Notes under the pieces: generated by a model | What the model was told of the DNA's origin: nothing | Databases searched by the model: none | Seen by the model: only the letters and a program-made list of their open reading frames with translations | Shown: positions 53,264 through 62,584 of the stretch, piece after piece | Position numbering within the stretch: the first letter of the stretch is position 1 | Layout of the letters: each line of letters begins with the position of its first letter | From: Pedobacter sp. SYSU D00535 | Lineage (GTDB): Bacteria > Bacteroidota > Bacteroidia > Sphingobacteriales > Sphingobacteriaceae | DNA length: 64,000 nucleotides | Direction: 5' to 3' | Assembly: GCF_017355855.1 (NCBI RefSeq) | Contig: NZ_JAFEWD010000010.1 | Location: forward strand, 1-64,000 | Translations under genes and position numbers: made by a program

Positions 53264-54091
53264 ATGACGACACTAAGTGCTTTCAACAGATTTACTGAGT
53301 CGCTTGCCATGCAAGAGCAGTTGATGCCGGTGCTTTTTATTGGTCATGGATCTCCCATGAATGGTATTGAAGATAACGAGTTTAGCCGCCGCTGGAAAGA
53401 AATGGCCCAGCAGATTCCTCTGCCTACTGCAGTACTGGTTATCTCGGCTCACTGGTATAGTCGGGGTACAAAGATCACAGCAATGAACTTCCCGAGTACT
53501 ATTCACGACTTTGGCGGTTTCCCTCAGGATTTGTTTGATGTTCAATACCCTGCGCCCGGCAGTCCTTTGCTTGCTTCGGCAACAGCAAGCCTCGTCCAGA
53601 GCACGAAGTTAGAACTGGACCACGACTGGGGATTAGACCATGGCACGTGGACCATTATTCGGCACATGTATCCAAATGCCGACATCCCTGTGCTACAACT
53701 GAGCATTGATTACACCAGAAGTCCGGATTATCATTACAATCTGGCAAAAGAACTTTATGAATTACGAAAAAGGGGAGTGCTCTTAGTAGGTAGTGGAAAT
53801 ATGGTTCACAACTTGAGAATGCTATCTTGGGAGATGATTAACGGAGGAGGCTATGACTGGGCTCTGGATTTGAATGAGAAGTTCAAAGGTTTGATCCTCA
53901 ACGACGATCACGAAAGCTTGATCAACTATCATACCCTGGGTAGGGAGGCCGCATTGGCTATTCCAACTCCTGAGCACTACTTGCCGCTATTATACACACT
54001 AGGATTAAAAGGAAGGCGGGACGAAGTTGCTTTTTTCAATGATAAGGCAGTAGGCGGTTCGCTAACTATGACATCCGTTAAAATAGGATAG
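53264..54091 (+). CDS. DODA-type extradiol ring-cleavage dioxygenase (YgiD-like)
   Basis: I start at ATG 53264 (275 residues); a TTG at 53240 is possible. The LigB/DODA fold shows LFIGHGSPMNGIED with a metal His, VISAHWYS, DWGLDHGTWTIIRHMYP (two His) and LVGSGNMVHNLR. It resembles E. coli YgiD (4,5-DOPA dioxygenase) and is probably a Zn/Fe enzyme acting on catechol-like substrates; the true substrate is unknown. Confidence 0.87.
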   Translation: MTTLSAFNRFTESLAMQEQLMPVLFIGHGSPMNGIEDNEFSRRWKEMAQQIPLPTAVLVISAHWYSRGTKITAMNFPSTIHDFGGFPQDLFDVQYPAPGSPLLASATASLVQSTKLELDHDWGLDHGTWTIIRHMYPNADIPVLQLSIDYTRSPDYHYNLAKELYELRKRGVLLVGSGNMVHNLRMLSWEMINGGGYDWALDLNEKFKGLILNDDHESLINYHTLGREAALAIPTPEHYLPLLYTLGLKGRRDEVAFFNDKAVGGSLTMTSVKIG

Positions 54092-54117
54092 AAGAAACAC
54101 CATTAATCATTAATTTA

Positions 54118-54157
54118 AGAGGGGGCTGCTCACTATCGCGACAGCCCTCTTTTTTTA
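54118..54157. terminator. Terminator between convergent genes
   Basis: AGAGGGGGCTG at 54118-54128 pairs with CAGCCCTCT at 54142-54150 with one bulge, followed by a T run on the plus strand. It separates the dioxygenase from the convergent M49-type peptidase. Confidence 0.8.
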
Positions 54158-54163
54158 GGGTTG

Positions 54164-56221
54164 TTAGTTCTCTACCGGCAGGAAAGAGTATTTTTTGCCA
54201 AATTCCAGCATCTGCTCGTAAAAGGAGTTAGGATACGATAGTTTGATATCGGTAATTTCATTTCCGCGCATTATGGGAGTTAGCTTCGGTTGGATAAATC
54301 CTTTGTAAGCTTTAACGCCCAGCTTAGCATAGCGTTCTAATACTTCCTTGTGTAAAGTCCGGTCCACTTTTACGCCGTAGTTTTCTACCAGGTTTTTACC
54401 TGCTTCATAATCTCCTTCAGATTTTATCCGTTGAATCTCCCGTAGTAACTGTCCAAAAAGGTCGCGTAGCTTGTTATAGTCATTGATCTTTGTATACGTT
54501 TTACCGTTTGCTTTTACCAGCTCGATCACCTGGTCTTTCTTGCCCATCTGGTAAACCCACATCGCGTTAAGCTGACGGTTTCTCATGTGGGCTTCTTCGA
54601 TATTGTCGCCTAACTTAAGCCGGGTCAATTGCGAAATGAGACCGTTCATGATATAGCTGTCGTACTCCGCTTTTCCCACCTCTACAGAAGGCATTACACC
54701 GATTTGGACCAATTTAGGATCGAGGATATAGTAAAGTGCAACCAGGTCTGCCCGTGCCTCCTCTAGTGCTGATGCATAATTTTTGAGGGTTTTGTCGGGA
54801 GTGGCCACCCCCGGATTAATTTGACCAGAAGCATGTCCGATGCATTCATGCATATCTGTATGAAGATCTGAGGCCAGAGCGCCGTATTTCTTGATCCGCT
54901 CCTTTACCTCTGCACCGTAAGCAAATTCATCTACTATTCCACCGCCTTTACTGCTGGCTGTGTTGTAGGCATGAATAATATTGCTCAATGAAACAGATTT
55001 TGATCCATGTTCCTTTCGGATCCAATCGGCATTTGGAAGGTTGATGCCAATAGGAGTAGAAGGAGCAGCATCACCTGCCTCCATGATTACCGTAATAGCT
55101 TTAGCGGTTATTCCCTTCACCTCCTTCTTTTTGTGTTGAGGAAGCAAAGGAGAGTTGTCTTCAAACCACTGCGCCTGGTCGGCAATCGCTTTAATTCGTT
55201 TCGTCGCTTCTAAATCTTTTAATGAAACTACACTTTCGAAGCTTCCCTTTTTGCCAATAGCATCGTTATAGACTTCAATAAATCCGTTAATGACATCAAT
55301 TCTTGACGCCGTGTCATTCACCCAGGCAATATTATATTCGTCAAAATCTTTTAAGTCGCCCGAGCGGTAGTACTTAATTAGCTTTTGTAACGCGTCTTTT
55401 TGCTGTGCGTTTTCGGCAACAGGAACGGCTTTTTCTAGCCAGAAAACAATCCGCTCAATGGCGGGACTATACATGCCGCCTATTTTCCAGACTTTCTCGC
55501 TTACCTTTCCGTTTGCTTTGACAACCTTCGAATTGAGTCCCCACGAAGGAGAGTTGCCTTCGGTATTAAATCTAGCGTAATAATCTTCCACTTCTTTTTG
55601 GGTAACTCCTTCATAGAAATTATTGGAAGAGGCAACCACGTTATCTATGTTAGGCGAACGGTCCACCATTTTGGGCTGCATCTGGGGATCAAACAGGATG
55701 GGTTTGATTCTGGTCAAAAATGCGCTTGTTGTTTCTCCTTTCAACAGTGGAAAATTTGCGGAACTGGAGTTGTTAACCAGGGAGCTAAAGTATTCGAAAG
55801 AGAAGCCCGGAATAAACTTCTCGTTACCGTAGTGGTGATGGATGCCATTGCTAAACCATACCTGGCCGGCGTAAGTTTTAAACTTACCCCAATCAGCAGC
55901 TTTTCTGTCTCCTTTATAAGTAGAATAGATGTTCTCCAGGGTTTTACGAACAAGCAGGTTGTATTTGCCTCGCTGATCGTAGATGATATCGCGGCCGGAT
56001 AATGCTGCCTCTGAAAGATAATAAGCTAATTTTTTTTGTTGCAGGCTTAAATCATCAAAGCCGGGTACCTGGTAGCGTAAGATTTGCAGATCAGCAAAAG
56101 ACTCAGCAGCTACATCAAAGTTTCCTTTTTTGGGGGAAGGGGATTGAGCCCATGCATCGATACTGCTAAAGCTCAAGTTGGCGGCAAGAAAAGCCGCGGT
56201 GAAAAACAAAGAGTGCTTCAT
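54164..56221 (-). CDS. Dipeptidyl-peptidase III-like metallopeptidase (M49)
   Basis: This 685-residue protein has a signal peptide (1-25), so it is exported. The zinc motif H458-E-C-I-G-H463 is the HExxGH form specific to M49, and EEARAD (487-492) supplies the third ligand Glu. The C-terminal region VYQMGKKDQVIELV is typical of bacterial homologues. It removes dipeptides from peptide N-termini. It is shorter in the N-terminal part than the human enzyme but comparable to other Bacteroidota proteins. Confidence 0.9.
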   Translation of the reverse strand: MKHSLFFTAAFLAANLSFSSIDAWAQSPSPKKGNFDVAAESFADLQILRYQVPGFDDLSLQQKKLAYYLSEAALSGRDIIYDQRGKYNLLVRKTLENIYSTYKGDRKAADWGKFKTYAGQVWFSNGIHHHYGNEKFIPGFSFEYFSSLVNNSSSANFPLLKGETTSAFLTRIKPILFDPQMQPKMVDRSPNIDNVVASSNNFYEGVTQKEVEDYYARFNTEGNSPSWGLNSKVVKANGKVSEKVWKIGGMYSPAIERIVFWLEKAVPVAENAQQKDALQKLIKYYRSGDLKDFDEYNIAWVNDTASRIDVINGFIEVYNDAIGKKGSFESVVSLKDLEATKRIKAIADQAQWFEDNSPLLPQHKKKEVKGITAKAITVIMEAGDAAPSTPIGINLPNADWIRKEHGSKSVSLSNIIHAYNTASSKGGGIVDEFAYGAEVKERIKKYGALASDLHTDMHECIGHASGQINPGVATPDKTLKNYASALEEARADLVALYYILDPKLVQIGVMPSVEVGKAEYDSYIMNGLISQLTRLKLGDNIEEAHMRNRQLNAMWVYQMGKKDQVIELVKANGKTYTKINDYNKLRDLFGQLLREIQRIKSEGDYEAGKNLVENYGVKVDRTLHKEVLERYAKLGVKAYKGFIQPKLTPIMRGNEITDIKLSYPNSFYEQMLEFGKKYSFLPVEN

Positions 56222-56282
56222 ATTAATGATTTGTAGTAAAACGCACTCAATGTAGTAAAATTACCTGAACAGGAAGGTCAGG

Positions 56283-56314
56283 AAAAAGGCGGTAGCCTGC
56301 GGGAAAACCGCCTT
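56283..56314 (-). terminator. Terminator of the small minus-strand gene
   Basis: AAGGCGGT / ACCGCCTT around a 13-base loop; on the minus strand the stem is followed by TTTTTCC. It lies 19 bases after the stop at 56333. Confidence 0.65.
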
Positions 56315-56332
56315 GAGGGTGTAGAGAATAAG

Positions 56333-56548
56333 TTATTCTCCTTTTTCTACGTGGCCGGCAGGAGGGGAGCCTACTTCATTTGGAGCTTTTGCATCCCCTT
56401 CTTTTGGCTCCAGTTTTTCCAATTGAGATTCATCTTCTGCCCCTGCTCGGATGTTCTCCTGTTCTGACCCGACTGGTTTCGGATCTGAACTTTTTCCTCT
56501 TGGCTCGTTGTCTGGTATGCTGTATTGTTCTGAATCTTTCGGTGTCAT
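56333..56548 (-). CDS. Short acidic disordered protein
   Basis: This 71-residue protein is almost all polar residues (SEQYSIPDNEPRGKSSDPKP; ESQLEKLEPKEGDAKAPNE). There is no signal or motif. It has its own terminator, supporting a real gene. It resembles the small hydrophilic proteins seen in stress regions; function unknown. Confidence 0.55.
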   Translation of the reverse strand: MTPKDSEQYSIPDNEPRGKSSDPKPVGSEQENIRAGAEDESQLEKLEPKEGDAKAPNEVGSPPAGHVEKGE

Positions 56549-56672
56549 AGGCTTTTTCTTTTGCTAACAAGAGTGAAAAGGCTTTGTTGTTTTTTTATTC
56601 AATTCCTTTTTGCCTGCAAACAATAATAAATGAAGGCAGTTAGATTTAGAATATCGATTACGATAACAGTGA

Positions 56673-57146
56673 ATGGAAAAACACATCAGTTGCCTTGAAG
56701 ATTCTCTGGAAACGGAAAAAAAGGAGTGGCCGATTTTACGGGCAGGCTGGATGTTAATGGGTGTTTTTTTGCTTTTGGGGATTTTGGGGTTATTCGGTAG
56801 CGGCATCTTTAGCCGAAGGACCGTGGAAACATCCGAGTTCAGGATGGAGTACGATCGGTACTTAAGGTATTCAATGAGCTCGGAACTTGTTATTAATGCA
56901 GCCAGTTTGGGTAGCGATTCATCCATCTCCCTGAATTACGACTATGTAAAAACCGTCAAGATCGACAAAATAGTACCCGAGCCCGAGAGTGTGAAGTTTG
57001 AGAAAGATAAAGTGTTGTTCAAGTTCAGTTCTGCAAAGGGTAATAACATCGTGTTTTATCTGGTGCCTATTAATCAGGGGGCGCAGCGTCTTGTAGTTGA
57101 GTTGAACGGTTCAAGGAAGGAAGTTTCACAATATATCTACTTTTAA
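56673..57146 (+). CDS. Single-pass membrane protein upstream of DUF421
   Basis: This 157-residue protein has a short cytoplasmic start, one membrane helix (about 24-46: AGWMLMGVFLLLGILGLFGS) and a β-rich extracytoplasmic domain (55-157). It lies one base before the DUF421 gene, so the two proteins probably form a complex. This pairing of a single-helix protein with DUF421 recurs in related bacteria as far as I recall; function unknown. Confidence 0.65.
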   Translation: MEKHISCLEDSLETEKKEWPILRAGWMLMGVFLLLGILGLFGSGIFSRRTVETSEFRMEYDRYLRYSMSSELVINAASLGSDSSISLNYDYVKTVKIDKIVPEPESVKFEKDKVLFKFSSAKGNNIVFYLVPINQGAQRLVVELNGSRKEVSQYIYF

Positions 57147-57147
57147 A

Positions 57148-57591
57148 ATGGAGTCTATTGTAGTCAGATCTGCCGTCATTTATTTTTTCGTGTTTTTAAT
57201 TCTTCGGATGGGGGGGAAGCGAACCCTGGGAGAGATGACCACCTTCGACCTGGTATTGCTGCTCATCATCAGTGAGGCAACGCAACAGGCGTTGATTGAC
57301 GACGACCATTCCATTACGGGTGCTATGCTCGCTATCTCCACCCTGGTATTTATTGATATAATGATCTCACTGATCGGCAACAAATACAAAAAAGTGGACG
57401 ACCTCATTAATGGTGTGCCCCTTATTATTTTGAAGGATGGAGAGCCGTACATGGATAGGCTCAAAAAGTCACGTTTACAAATAGAGGATATCCTCGAAGC
57501 GGGGAGGAAGTTTCAGGGGCTTGAAAATTTGAATCAAATAAAATATGCTGTTCTCGAAAAAGACGGCACTATAAGTATCATACCTAAATAA
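57148..57591 (+). CDS. DUF421 membrane protein (YetF/YcaP-like)
   Basis: This 147-residue protein has three membrane helices, then a cytoplasmic domain. The family landmarks are FLILRMGGKRTLGEMTTFDLV and, after the helices, VPLIILKDGEPYMDRLKKSR with IEDILEAGR. The role is unknown; some homologues are spore-germination or stress related. It is the middle gene of a three-gene unit. Confidence 0.87.
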   Translation: MESIVVRSAVIYFFVFLILRMGGKRTLGEMTTFDLVLLLIISEATQQALIDDDHSITGAMLAISTLVFIDIMISLIGNKYKKVDDLINGVPLIILKDGEPYMDRLKKSRLQIEDILEAGRKFQGLENLNQIKYAVLEKDGTISIIPK

Positions 57592-57603
57592 GATTAATTG
57601 TTA

Positions 57604-57795
57604 ATGGCCGGAAAATTTTTTACAGTACTAATAGACAACAAACCTACCATGTTTGAAAAAGGGAGGATTATAACTATTGAACCCTATGATTTCGGGACAA
57701 AAATTATTATGGAAGCTTCGCATTTGGAAGAAGAGCCCATTGTTTACATCACCTCCGAGTCTTATGATCTCGTGATGAAGTCGTATCTCACCTGA
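57604..57795 (+). CDS. Small protein in the DUF421 unit
   Basis: I start at ATG 57604 (63 residues: MAGKFFTVLIDNKPTMFEKG); a TTG at 57598 is less likely. A short β-rich protein without a signal. It lies 12 bases after the DUF421 gene and is followed by a weak terminator, so it completes that unit. Confidence 0.6.
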   Translation: MAGKFFTVLIDNKPTMFEKGRIITIEPYDFGTKIIMEASHLEEEPIVYITSESYDLVMKSYLT

Positions 57796-57824
57796 TCTTG
57801 TAAACTCAATATGATGTTTTTGTG

Positions 57825-57852
57825 AAGTCGGATGTTCTCCGGCTTTTTTTTG
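57825..57852 (+). terminator. Terminator of the DUF421 unit
   Basis: AGTCGG pairs with CCGGCT (five of six) around an 8-base loop, followed by eight T. Confidence 0.6.
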
Positions 57853-58011
57853 TGTCTTTTTTACCTATTTCTGGTTTGTTTTGTAGTTATGTGTTGTATT
57901 TTTTTACTAATTTTTAATTTTTTGAGAATAAAATCTAGTATTTATGCAAATATTTTTGGTTTTTATTTAAAAAGTGCTCACATTTATATCGCTAAATCAA
58001 AATAAATAAGA

Positions 58012-59316
58012 ATGAAAAGAGTTTTACCTTTTATTTTGCTCGTTGTTGTGGTGGTTTTAACCCTTGTATTCCCTTCGGTAGAGCAATCAAGTGCAAAAAG
58101 TGCTATCGATTCAGGCGATACGGCCTGGATGTTGATGTCTACAGCTTTAGTATTGCTGATGACTCCAGGTCTGGCCTTCTTTTATGGAGGAATGGTTCGG
58201 AAAAAGAATGTTATCTCCACGATGCTTCAAAGTTTTGTTTGTATGGGCCTTATTACAGTACTGTGGGTCGTGTTTGGATTCAGTTTAGCTTTTGGAGAAG
58301 ATGTGGGCGGTATTATCGGTAATCCTGGAACTTTCTTCATGATGAAGGGTATGCTTGGCAATGCAACTTGGGAACTAGCACCGACCATTCCGCTCATTCT
58401 GTTTGCCATGTTCCAGCTCAAATTTGCTGTGATTACCCCAGCATTAATTACCGGAGCTTTTGCAGAGCGGATCCGCTTCAACTCCTACCTGATTTTCATT
58501 TGTTTGTTCATGATCATTATTTATGTGCCTTTGGCGCATATGACCTGGCATCCACAAGGTCTGTTGTTTGAGTTAGGTGTTCTTGATTTTGCCGGCGGAA
58601 CTGTGGTTCACATGTCTGCTGGTTGGGCGGCCCTGGCTTCTGCTATCTTCTTAAAAAGGCGCCACGACCTGGATCATACTCCTGCTCGTATCAGTTACGT
58701 GATTTTGGGTACCGGTTTGCTTTGGTTCGGCTGGTTTGGATTTAACGCAGGTTCGGCGGTAGGTGCCGGTACACTTGCTGCAACTGCGCTCGCAACAACA
58801 ACTACTGCTTCTGCAGCCGCCGCAATTGCCTGGATATTTTTTGATATTATCCGAGGGAAAAAGCCTTCGGCAATGGGAGCTTGTATTGGTGCGGTAGTCG
58901 GCTTAGTTGCTATCACGCCAGCAGCAGGCTTTGTAACAGTACCGCATTCACTGGCCATCGGGGTTATCGCGGCCGTGGTGAGCAACCTGGTAGTAATTTG
59001 GCGTTCACGTACCAAACTTGATGACACCCTGGACGTATTTCCTTGTCACGGTGTAGGAGGTATGGTAGGTATGCTTCTTACCGGAGTTTTCGCTAATCAG
59101 GCTGTTAACTCTGCAAATACAACCGGAAATGGTTTGTTCTATGGTGAAACTAAACTGTTTTTATTACACCTGGCAGCCTTAGTCGGTGTGTCTCTCTTTG
59201 CTTTTGTTGGTTCATACTTGCTGTTGATCATCACAAATGCTATTCATCCGCTCCGCGTTTCTGTAGAGGAAGAAACAGTTGGACTGGATCAAAGTCAGCA
59301 CGACGAAGAATTATAA
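58012..59316 (+). CDS. amtB: Ammonium transporter
   Basis: This 434-residue protein has a signal-like first helix then eleven membrane helices. Amt signatures are WMLMSTALVLLMTPGLAFFY near residue 40, the conserved DFAGGTVVHMSAGWAALASA with one of the two pore His, and PCHGVGGMVGMLLTGVFAN with the second. It moves ammonium (as NH4+/NH3) across the inner membrane. No glnK/PII gene is adjacent, unlike many bacteria. It is followed by a clear terminator. Confidence 0.95.
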   Translation: MKRVLPFILLVVVVVLTLVFPSVEQSSAKSAIDSGDTAWMLMSTALVLLMTPGLAFFYGGMVRKKNVISTMLQSFVCMGLITVLWVVFGFSLAFGEDVGGIIGNPGTFFMMKGMLGNATWELAPTIPLILFAMFQLKFAVITPALITGAFAERIRFNSYLIFICLFMIIIYVPLAHMTWHPQGLLFELGVLDFAGGTVVHMSAGWAALASAIFLKRRHDLDHTPARISYVILGTGLLWFGWFGFNAGSAVGAGTLAATALATTTTASAAAAIAWIFFDIIRGKKPSAMGACIGAVVGLVAITPAAGFVTVPHSLAIGVIAAVVSNLVVIWRSRTKLDDTLDVFPCHGVGGMVGMLLTGVFANQAVNSANTTGNGLFYGETKLFLLHLAALVGVSLFAFVGSYLLLIITNAIHPLRVSVEEETVGLDQSQHDEEL

Positions 59317-59373
59317 TATACGGAACTATGTCTACCTAGAGGAAAATAACACATTAATCATTAGTTTAAAAAG

Positions 59374-59396
59374 AACCTGCGCCAGCAGGTTTTTTT
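59374..59396 (+). terminator. Terminator after amtB
   Basis: Perfect AACCTGC / GCAGGTT stem, 4-base loop, T run. Confidence 0.88.
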
Positions 59397-59465
59397 GTTT
59401 AATAGATCAAATGTTCAACATTAATTGTTCTTTTGTTGTTATAAGATCAATCAAAAACCAAGAAG

Positions 59466-60023
59466 ATGACGACTAAAAAATTATCGAAGTCAGTATTTGC
59501 TGCATCGCTGGTTGCCTTATTGGCAACAGTTGTGTCTTGCTCAAACCTAAGAGGTGGTAATAGTAAAAAGGCCGTTGCTCAAATCGGCGCTACCAAACCT
59601 ACTGAGCTTCCTGGGCAAGGAAACATCTCATTTGTTCAGAAAGCAAATGAAGTGGAGATGGAGCTGGAACTTACGTTTCCTTCGAAAGCTAATCAAACGG
59701 TGGCCGTTCATATTCACGAGCACGGAGACTGCGGGAATGCCGGCAATGACGCACACGGGCATTGGAATCCTACAAAGGCAAATCATGGAAAATGGGGACA
59801 GGGACAATTCCATTTAGGCGATATAGGTAATGTTACCCTCGACGCGAACGGTAAAGGAAAGCTTGAAATGGATACTAACCTTTGGACAGTTGGAACAGGA
59901 GCTACTAATGATGTTGTAGGAAAGGCCATTATGGTACATGAAAAAGCAGATGATTATATTACTCAGCCTACCGGAAACGCAGGAGGAAGAATAGGCTGTG
60001 GCGTGATCCAGCTGTCGAGATAA
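59466..60023 (+). CDS. sodC: Cu/Zn superoxide dismutase
   Basis: This 185-residue protein has a lipoprotein-like signal (LATVVSC). Metal ligands are visible in order: AVHIHEHGDC with Cu-binding His pair and bridging region, AHGHWNP, HGKWGQGQFHLGDIGN with Zn His and Asp, and AIMVHEKADDY with the last Cu His. The two disulphide Cys are in GDCG and IGCGVIQLS. It removes superoxide in the periplasm or at the surface. The gene is monocistronic. Confidence 0.94.
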   Translation: MTTKKLSKSVFAASLVALLATVVSCSNLRGGNSKKAVAQIGATKPTELPGQGNISFVQKANEVEMELELTFPSKANQTVAVHIHEHGDCGNAGNDAHGHWNPTKANHGKWGQGQFHLGDIGNVTLDANGKGKLEMDTNLWTVGTGATNDVVGKAIMVHEKADDYITQPTGNAGGRIGCGVIQLSR

Positions 60024-60046
60024 TACAAAGAAGCTTATAAAAGGAA

Positions 60047-60073
60047 AAGGCTGCCCTTGGGCAGCCTTTTTTT
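60047..60073 (+). terminator. Terminator after sodC
   Basis: Perfect AAGGCTGCCC / GGGCAGCCTT with a 2-base gap and T run. Confidence 0.92.
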
Positions 60074-60079
60074 GTTTAG

Positions 60080-60528
60080 TGATATCAATCAACATTGATT
60101 CTGACTAGCATCACTCCTAACGTGTATCGAAATACACCAACTTTAATCAAACAAAGCAAAGATAGCAATCGATCCCGGGAACGATTGCATAAATAAAAAA
60201 AATACGGGTGTAGCAGGTTGAGCAGTTTGAAGTAGCGGTGAAAAGCGCCTGACCTTCATGCAATATGCCTTCTTCTCAAGGAGTAACAGGAGATCCCTGC
60301 AACTTCACCCGCTCTCCTTTACTCATCTCCGGCTGTGGTATCCCTGCGCCCATTAAGGCTTACGGCGTTCAGCAGGAGTTTGAAATCTTTGCTGTAAGGA
60401 TAGAAAATAGATGACTAAGTGTACCTTTGCCGTGTGACGATAGAGGCGATGAGCTCCGGAACTTGTTGTTAAAGTGGGACAGGAGATAGAAACAGGAGAT
60501 AGAATAGCTCGAACAGGTTGGATTTGTA
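60080..60528. other. Gene-free 450-base stretch
   Basis: No coding frame is supported here. A short palindromic hairpin GCAATCG … CGATTGC lies at about 60165-60188, and an 11-base direct repeat ACAGGAGATAG occurs twice just before the TlpA-like gene (60479-60502). No promoter with correct spacing was recognised. Confidence 0.4.
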
Positions 60529-61101
60529 ATGAAGTACATTAAATCAAATATCGGGTTTATTATCAGCGGGACGTTACTTGCTATAATTGCCCTCCATCCC
60601 GGCGCAAAAAGCTTTGTTTTAGAAGGGCTGATAAAAACTGGTTTGTACAACCCGGATTTCGTAGAGGTAAGCGCTAAACATGCGGCTAAGGCTCCCTCGG
60701 CGGTTTTTAGGTCTTCTAAGGGCGAGCAAATTAATGTGGCCGCCAGCAAAGGAAAAGTAATCTTTCTGAACTTTTGGGCAGAATGGTGTCCGCCCTGTCT
60801 GGCTGAGATGCCCTCCATTCATAATCTTGCGCAGCACTTCAAAAATGAAAAAGACCTTGTTTTTCTCCTTGCGAACGTGGATGGAGACTTGCAATCAAGC
60901 CAAAGATTTTTTGAAAAGAATAAGTATGGGTTGGCGGTATTTGTTCCCGACGGCTCCATTCCAAAACAACTATTTCAAGGAAGTCTGCCTACTACAATCA
61001 TCGTAAATAAAAACGGCGAAATCGCCTACTTTCATGAGGGCATTGCTGATTATGGCTCTACCGAAACGAAGGTTTTTATCCAAACACTATTAAGTAAATA
61101 G
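60529..61101 (+). CDS. TlpA-like thiol-disulphide oxidoreductase
   Basis: This 190-residue protein has an N-terminal membrane anchor (about 8-24) and a thioredoxin-like domain with active-site C87-P-P-C90 in NFWAEWCPPCLAEMPS. The cis-Pro segment GSLPTTIIVNKNG is present. It faces the periplasm and reduces disulphides, for example in cytochrome c maturation. Alone; 80 bases before the MBL-fold gene. Confidence 0.87.
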   Translation: MKYIKSNIGFIISGTLLAIIALHPGAKSFVLEGLIKTGLYNPDFVEVSAKHAAKAPSAVFRSSKGEQINVAASKGKVIFLNFWAEWCPPCLAEMPSIHNLAQHFKNEKDLVFLLANVDGDLQSSQRFFEKNKYGLAVFVPDGSIPKQLFQGSLPTTIIVNKNGEIAYFHEGIADYGSTETKVFIQTLLSK

Positions 61102-61182
61102 TATGCAGGAGTTAAGAAAGACGATAATGCCCTCAGGTAACACTAAAACACGATAAATAGACGCAGCGGAGTCTAGAATTTA

Positions 61183-62292
61183 ATGAAAAAAGTATTGTAT
61201 ATCCTATTGATAATTATCATCATCATTCTGGCAGGTGGATTCATTCTTCTGCAACAGGATGCGTTCGGGGCAAGGCCAAGCGGTAAGCGATTAGAGTTGA
61301 TTAAGAAGTCAAAAAATTTCAGAGATGGCAAGTTTCAGAATCTAAGCCCTACACCCTCCCTAGCGGAAGGATACAATTATTTCGGCGTACTTTATGATTT
61401 CTTGGTAAGGAAAAAAGAAAATCTAACTCCCCCAGACAGCATTCCCACGATTACTACTAACTTGAAGTCCCTTACGGCAGATGCTGAAGTGCTTGTCTGG
61501 TTTGGGCACTCTTCTTATTTGATGAAGTTGTCAGGAAAAACCTTTTTGGTGGATCCGGTCCTTAGTGGCTATGCAGCCCCCTTTAGCTGGATGAACGGAG
61601 CTTTTAAGGGAACTAACAAATACAAGGTGGAGGATTTGCCAGCTATCGATTATCTGGTTATTACACATGATCATTACGATCATCTGGATCACGAAACAAT
61701 TAAAAAACTAAGAGGCCGCGTAGGGAAAGTGATATGCGCCCTAGGAGTTGGTGCTCATCTTGAGGAGTGGGGCTATTCTCCTTTTCAATTAATTGAAAAG
61801 GATTGGGGAGATACCTTCACTTTAGACGGGTTGATAACCGTTCATCTAACCCCAGCTCGCCATTTTTCCGGCAGGAGCCTTTTTAGGAATAATACGTTGT
61901 GGACCTCCTATGTCTTTGAAACTCCTTCAAAAAGGATTTTTGTAGGAGGAGACAGTGGTTATGATAAACACTTTGCTGAGATAGGGAAGCGGTTTGGTGG
62001 ATTTGATTTAGCGATTTTGGAGAACGGGCAGTATAACGAAGCCTGGCGGTATATCCATACGCTACCACAAGAGGTACTTCAGGCGGGTCGAGACCTGCGG
62101 GCGAAACGTGTCTTTCCCGTTCATTCGGGAAAATTTGATCTTGCCGGGCATCCCTGGAATGAACCGCTATCAAAATTGACTGCATTAAATAAGCAAGCAG
62201 GCCTTTCGCTTATTACTCCCATGATCGGGGAGCTTGTAGAATTAGACAACTCCAATCAGTCTTTTAAAAGATGGTGGGAAAACTCCCGCTAA
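61183..62292 (+). CDS. Membrane-anchored MBL-fold hydrolase (NAPE-PLD/UlaG-like)
   Basis: This 369-residue protein has an N-terminal membrane helix (2-24), then a metallo-β-lactamase fold with H162-D-H-Y-D-H167 (HxHxDH), AEVLVWFGHSSYLMKLSGKT upstream, LTPARHFSGRS with another metal His, and FVGGDSGYDKHF with the bridging Asp. The layout is that of NAPE-hydrolysing phospholipase D-like proteins. The substrate is probably a phosphodiester or lipid, but this is not shown by sequence. Confidence 0.86.
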   Translation: MKKVLYILLIIIIIILAGGFILLQQDAFGARPSGKRLELIKKSKNFRDGKFQNLSPTPSLAEGYNYFGVLYDFLVRKKENLTPPDSIPTITTNLKSLTADAEVLVWFGHSSYLMKLSGKTFLVDPVLSGYAAPFSWMNGAFKGTNKYKVEDLPAIDYLVITHDHYDHLDHETIKKLRGRVGKVICALGVGAHLEEWGYSPFQLIEKDWGDTFTLDGLITVHLTPARHFSGRSLFRNNTLWTSYVFETPSKRIFVGGDSGYDKHFAEIGKRFGGFDLAILENGQYNEAWRYIHTLPQEVLQAGRDLRAKRVFPVHSGKFDLAGHPWNEPLSKLTALNKQAGLSLITPMIGELVELDNSNQSFKRWWENSR

Positions 62293-62427
62293 AGAACTTA
62301 TGGAGAGTTTTATGAAGTTTCGTTTTCGGAGGTGTTAAGGAGTTAGTTCAAATAGAAGAGCTTAAGGCATTTAAACCATGTGTTCTACTTCTTTTACACC
62401 TGTTTAAACGATTTTTCAATTTTCTTA

Positions 62428-62458
62428 TTTGAGAATTTAGACGGAATAAGTACATTTG
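62428..62458 (+). promoter_or_regulatory. Consensus Bacteroidota promoter of tRNA-Met
   Basis: TTTG (62428-62431), a 19-base spacer, and TACATTTG (62451-62458) match TTTG-N19-TAnnTTTG perfectly. The tRNA starts 28 bases later. Confidence 0.9.
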
Positions 62459-62486
62459 CCGACCGCAAAACGATAATGTTTTAGCT

Positions 62487-62560
62487 GCGCCTATAGCTCA
62501 GTCGGTTAGAGTAGAAGACTCATAATCTTTTGGTCCCTGGTTCGAGCCCAGGTGGGCGCA
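62487..62560 (+). tRNA. tRNA-Met (anticodon CAT)
   Basis: Cloverleaf of 74 bases. Acceptor GCGCCTA pairs with TGGGCGC (one G-T). The D arm is GCTC/GAGT, the anticodon arm GAAGA/TCTTT with loop CTCATAA (anticodon CAT), and the T arm CCTGG/CCAGG with TTCGAGC. CCA is not encoded. First pair G-C and a normal acceptor suggest the elongator form. An integrase gene follows at 62843, so the 3' end is a likely attachment site. Confidence 0.95.
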
Positions 62561-62584
62561 CAGAGTAGTCACTCAAAGAACACT

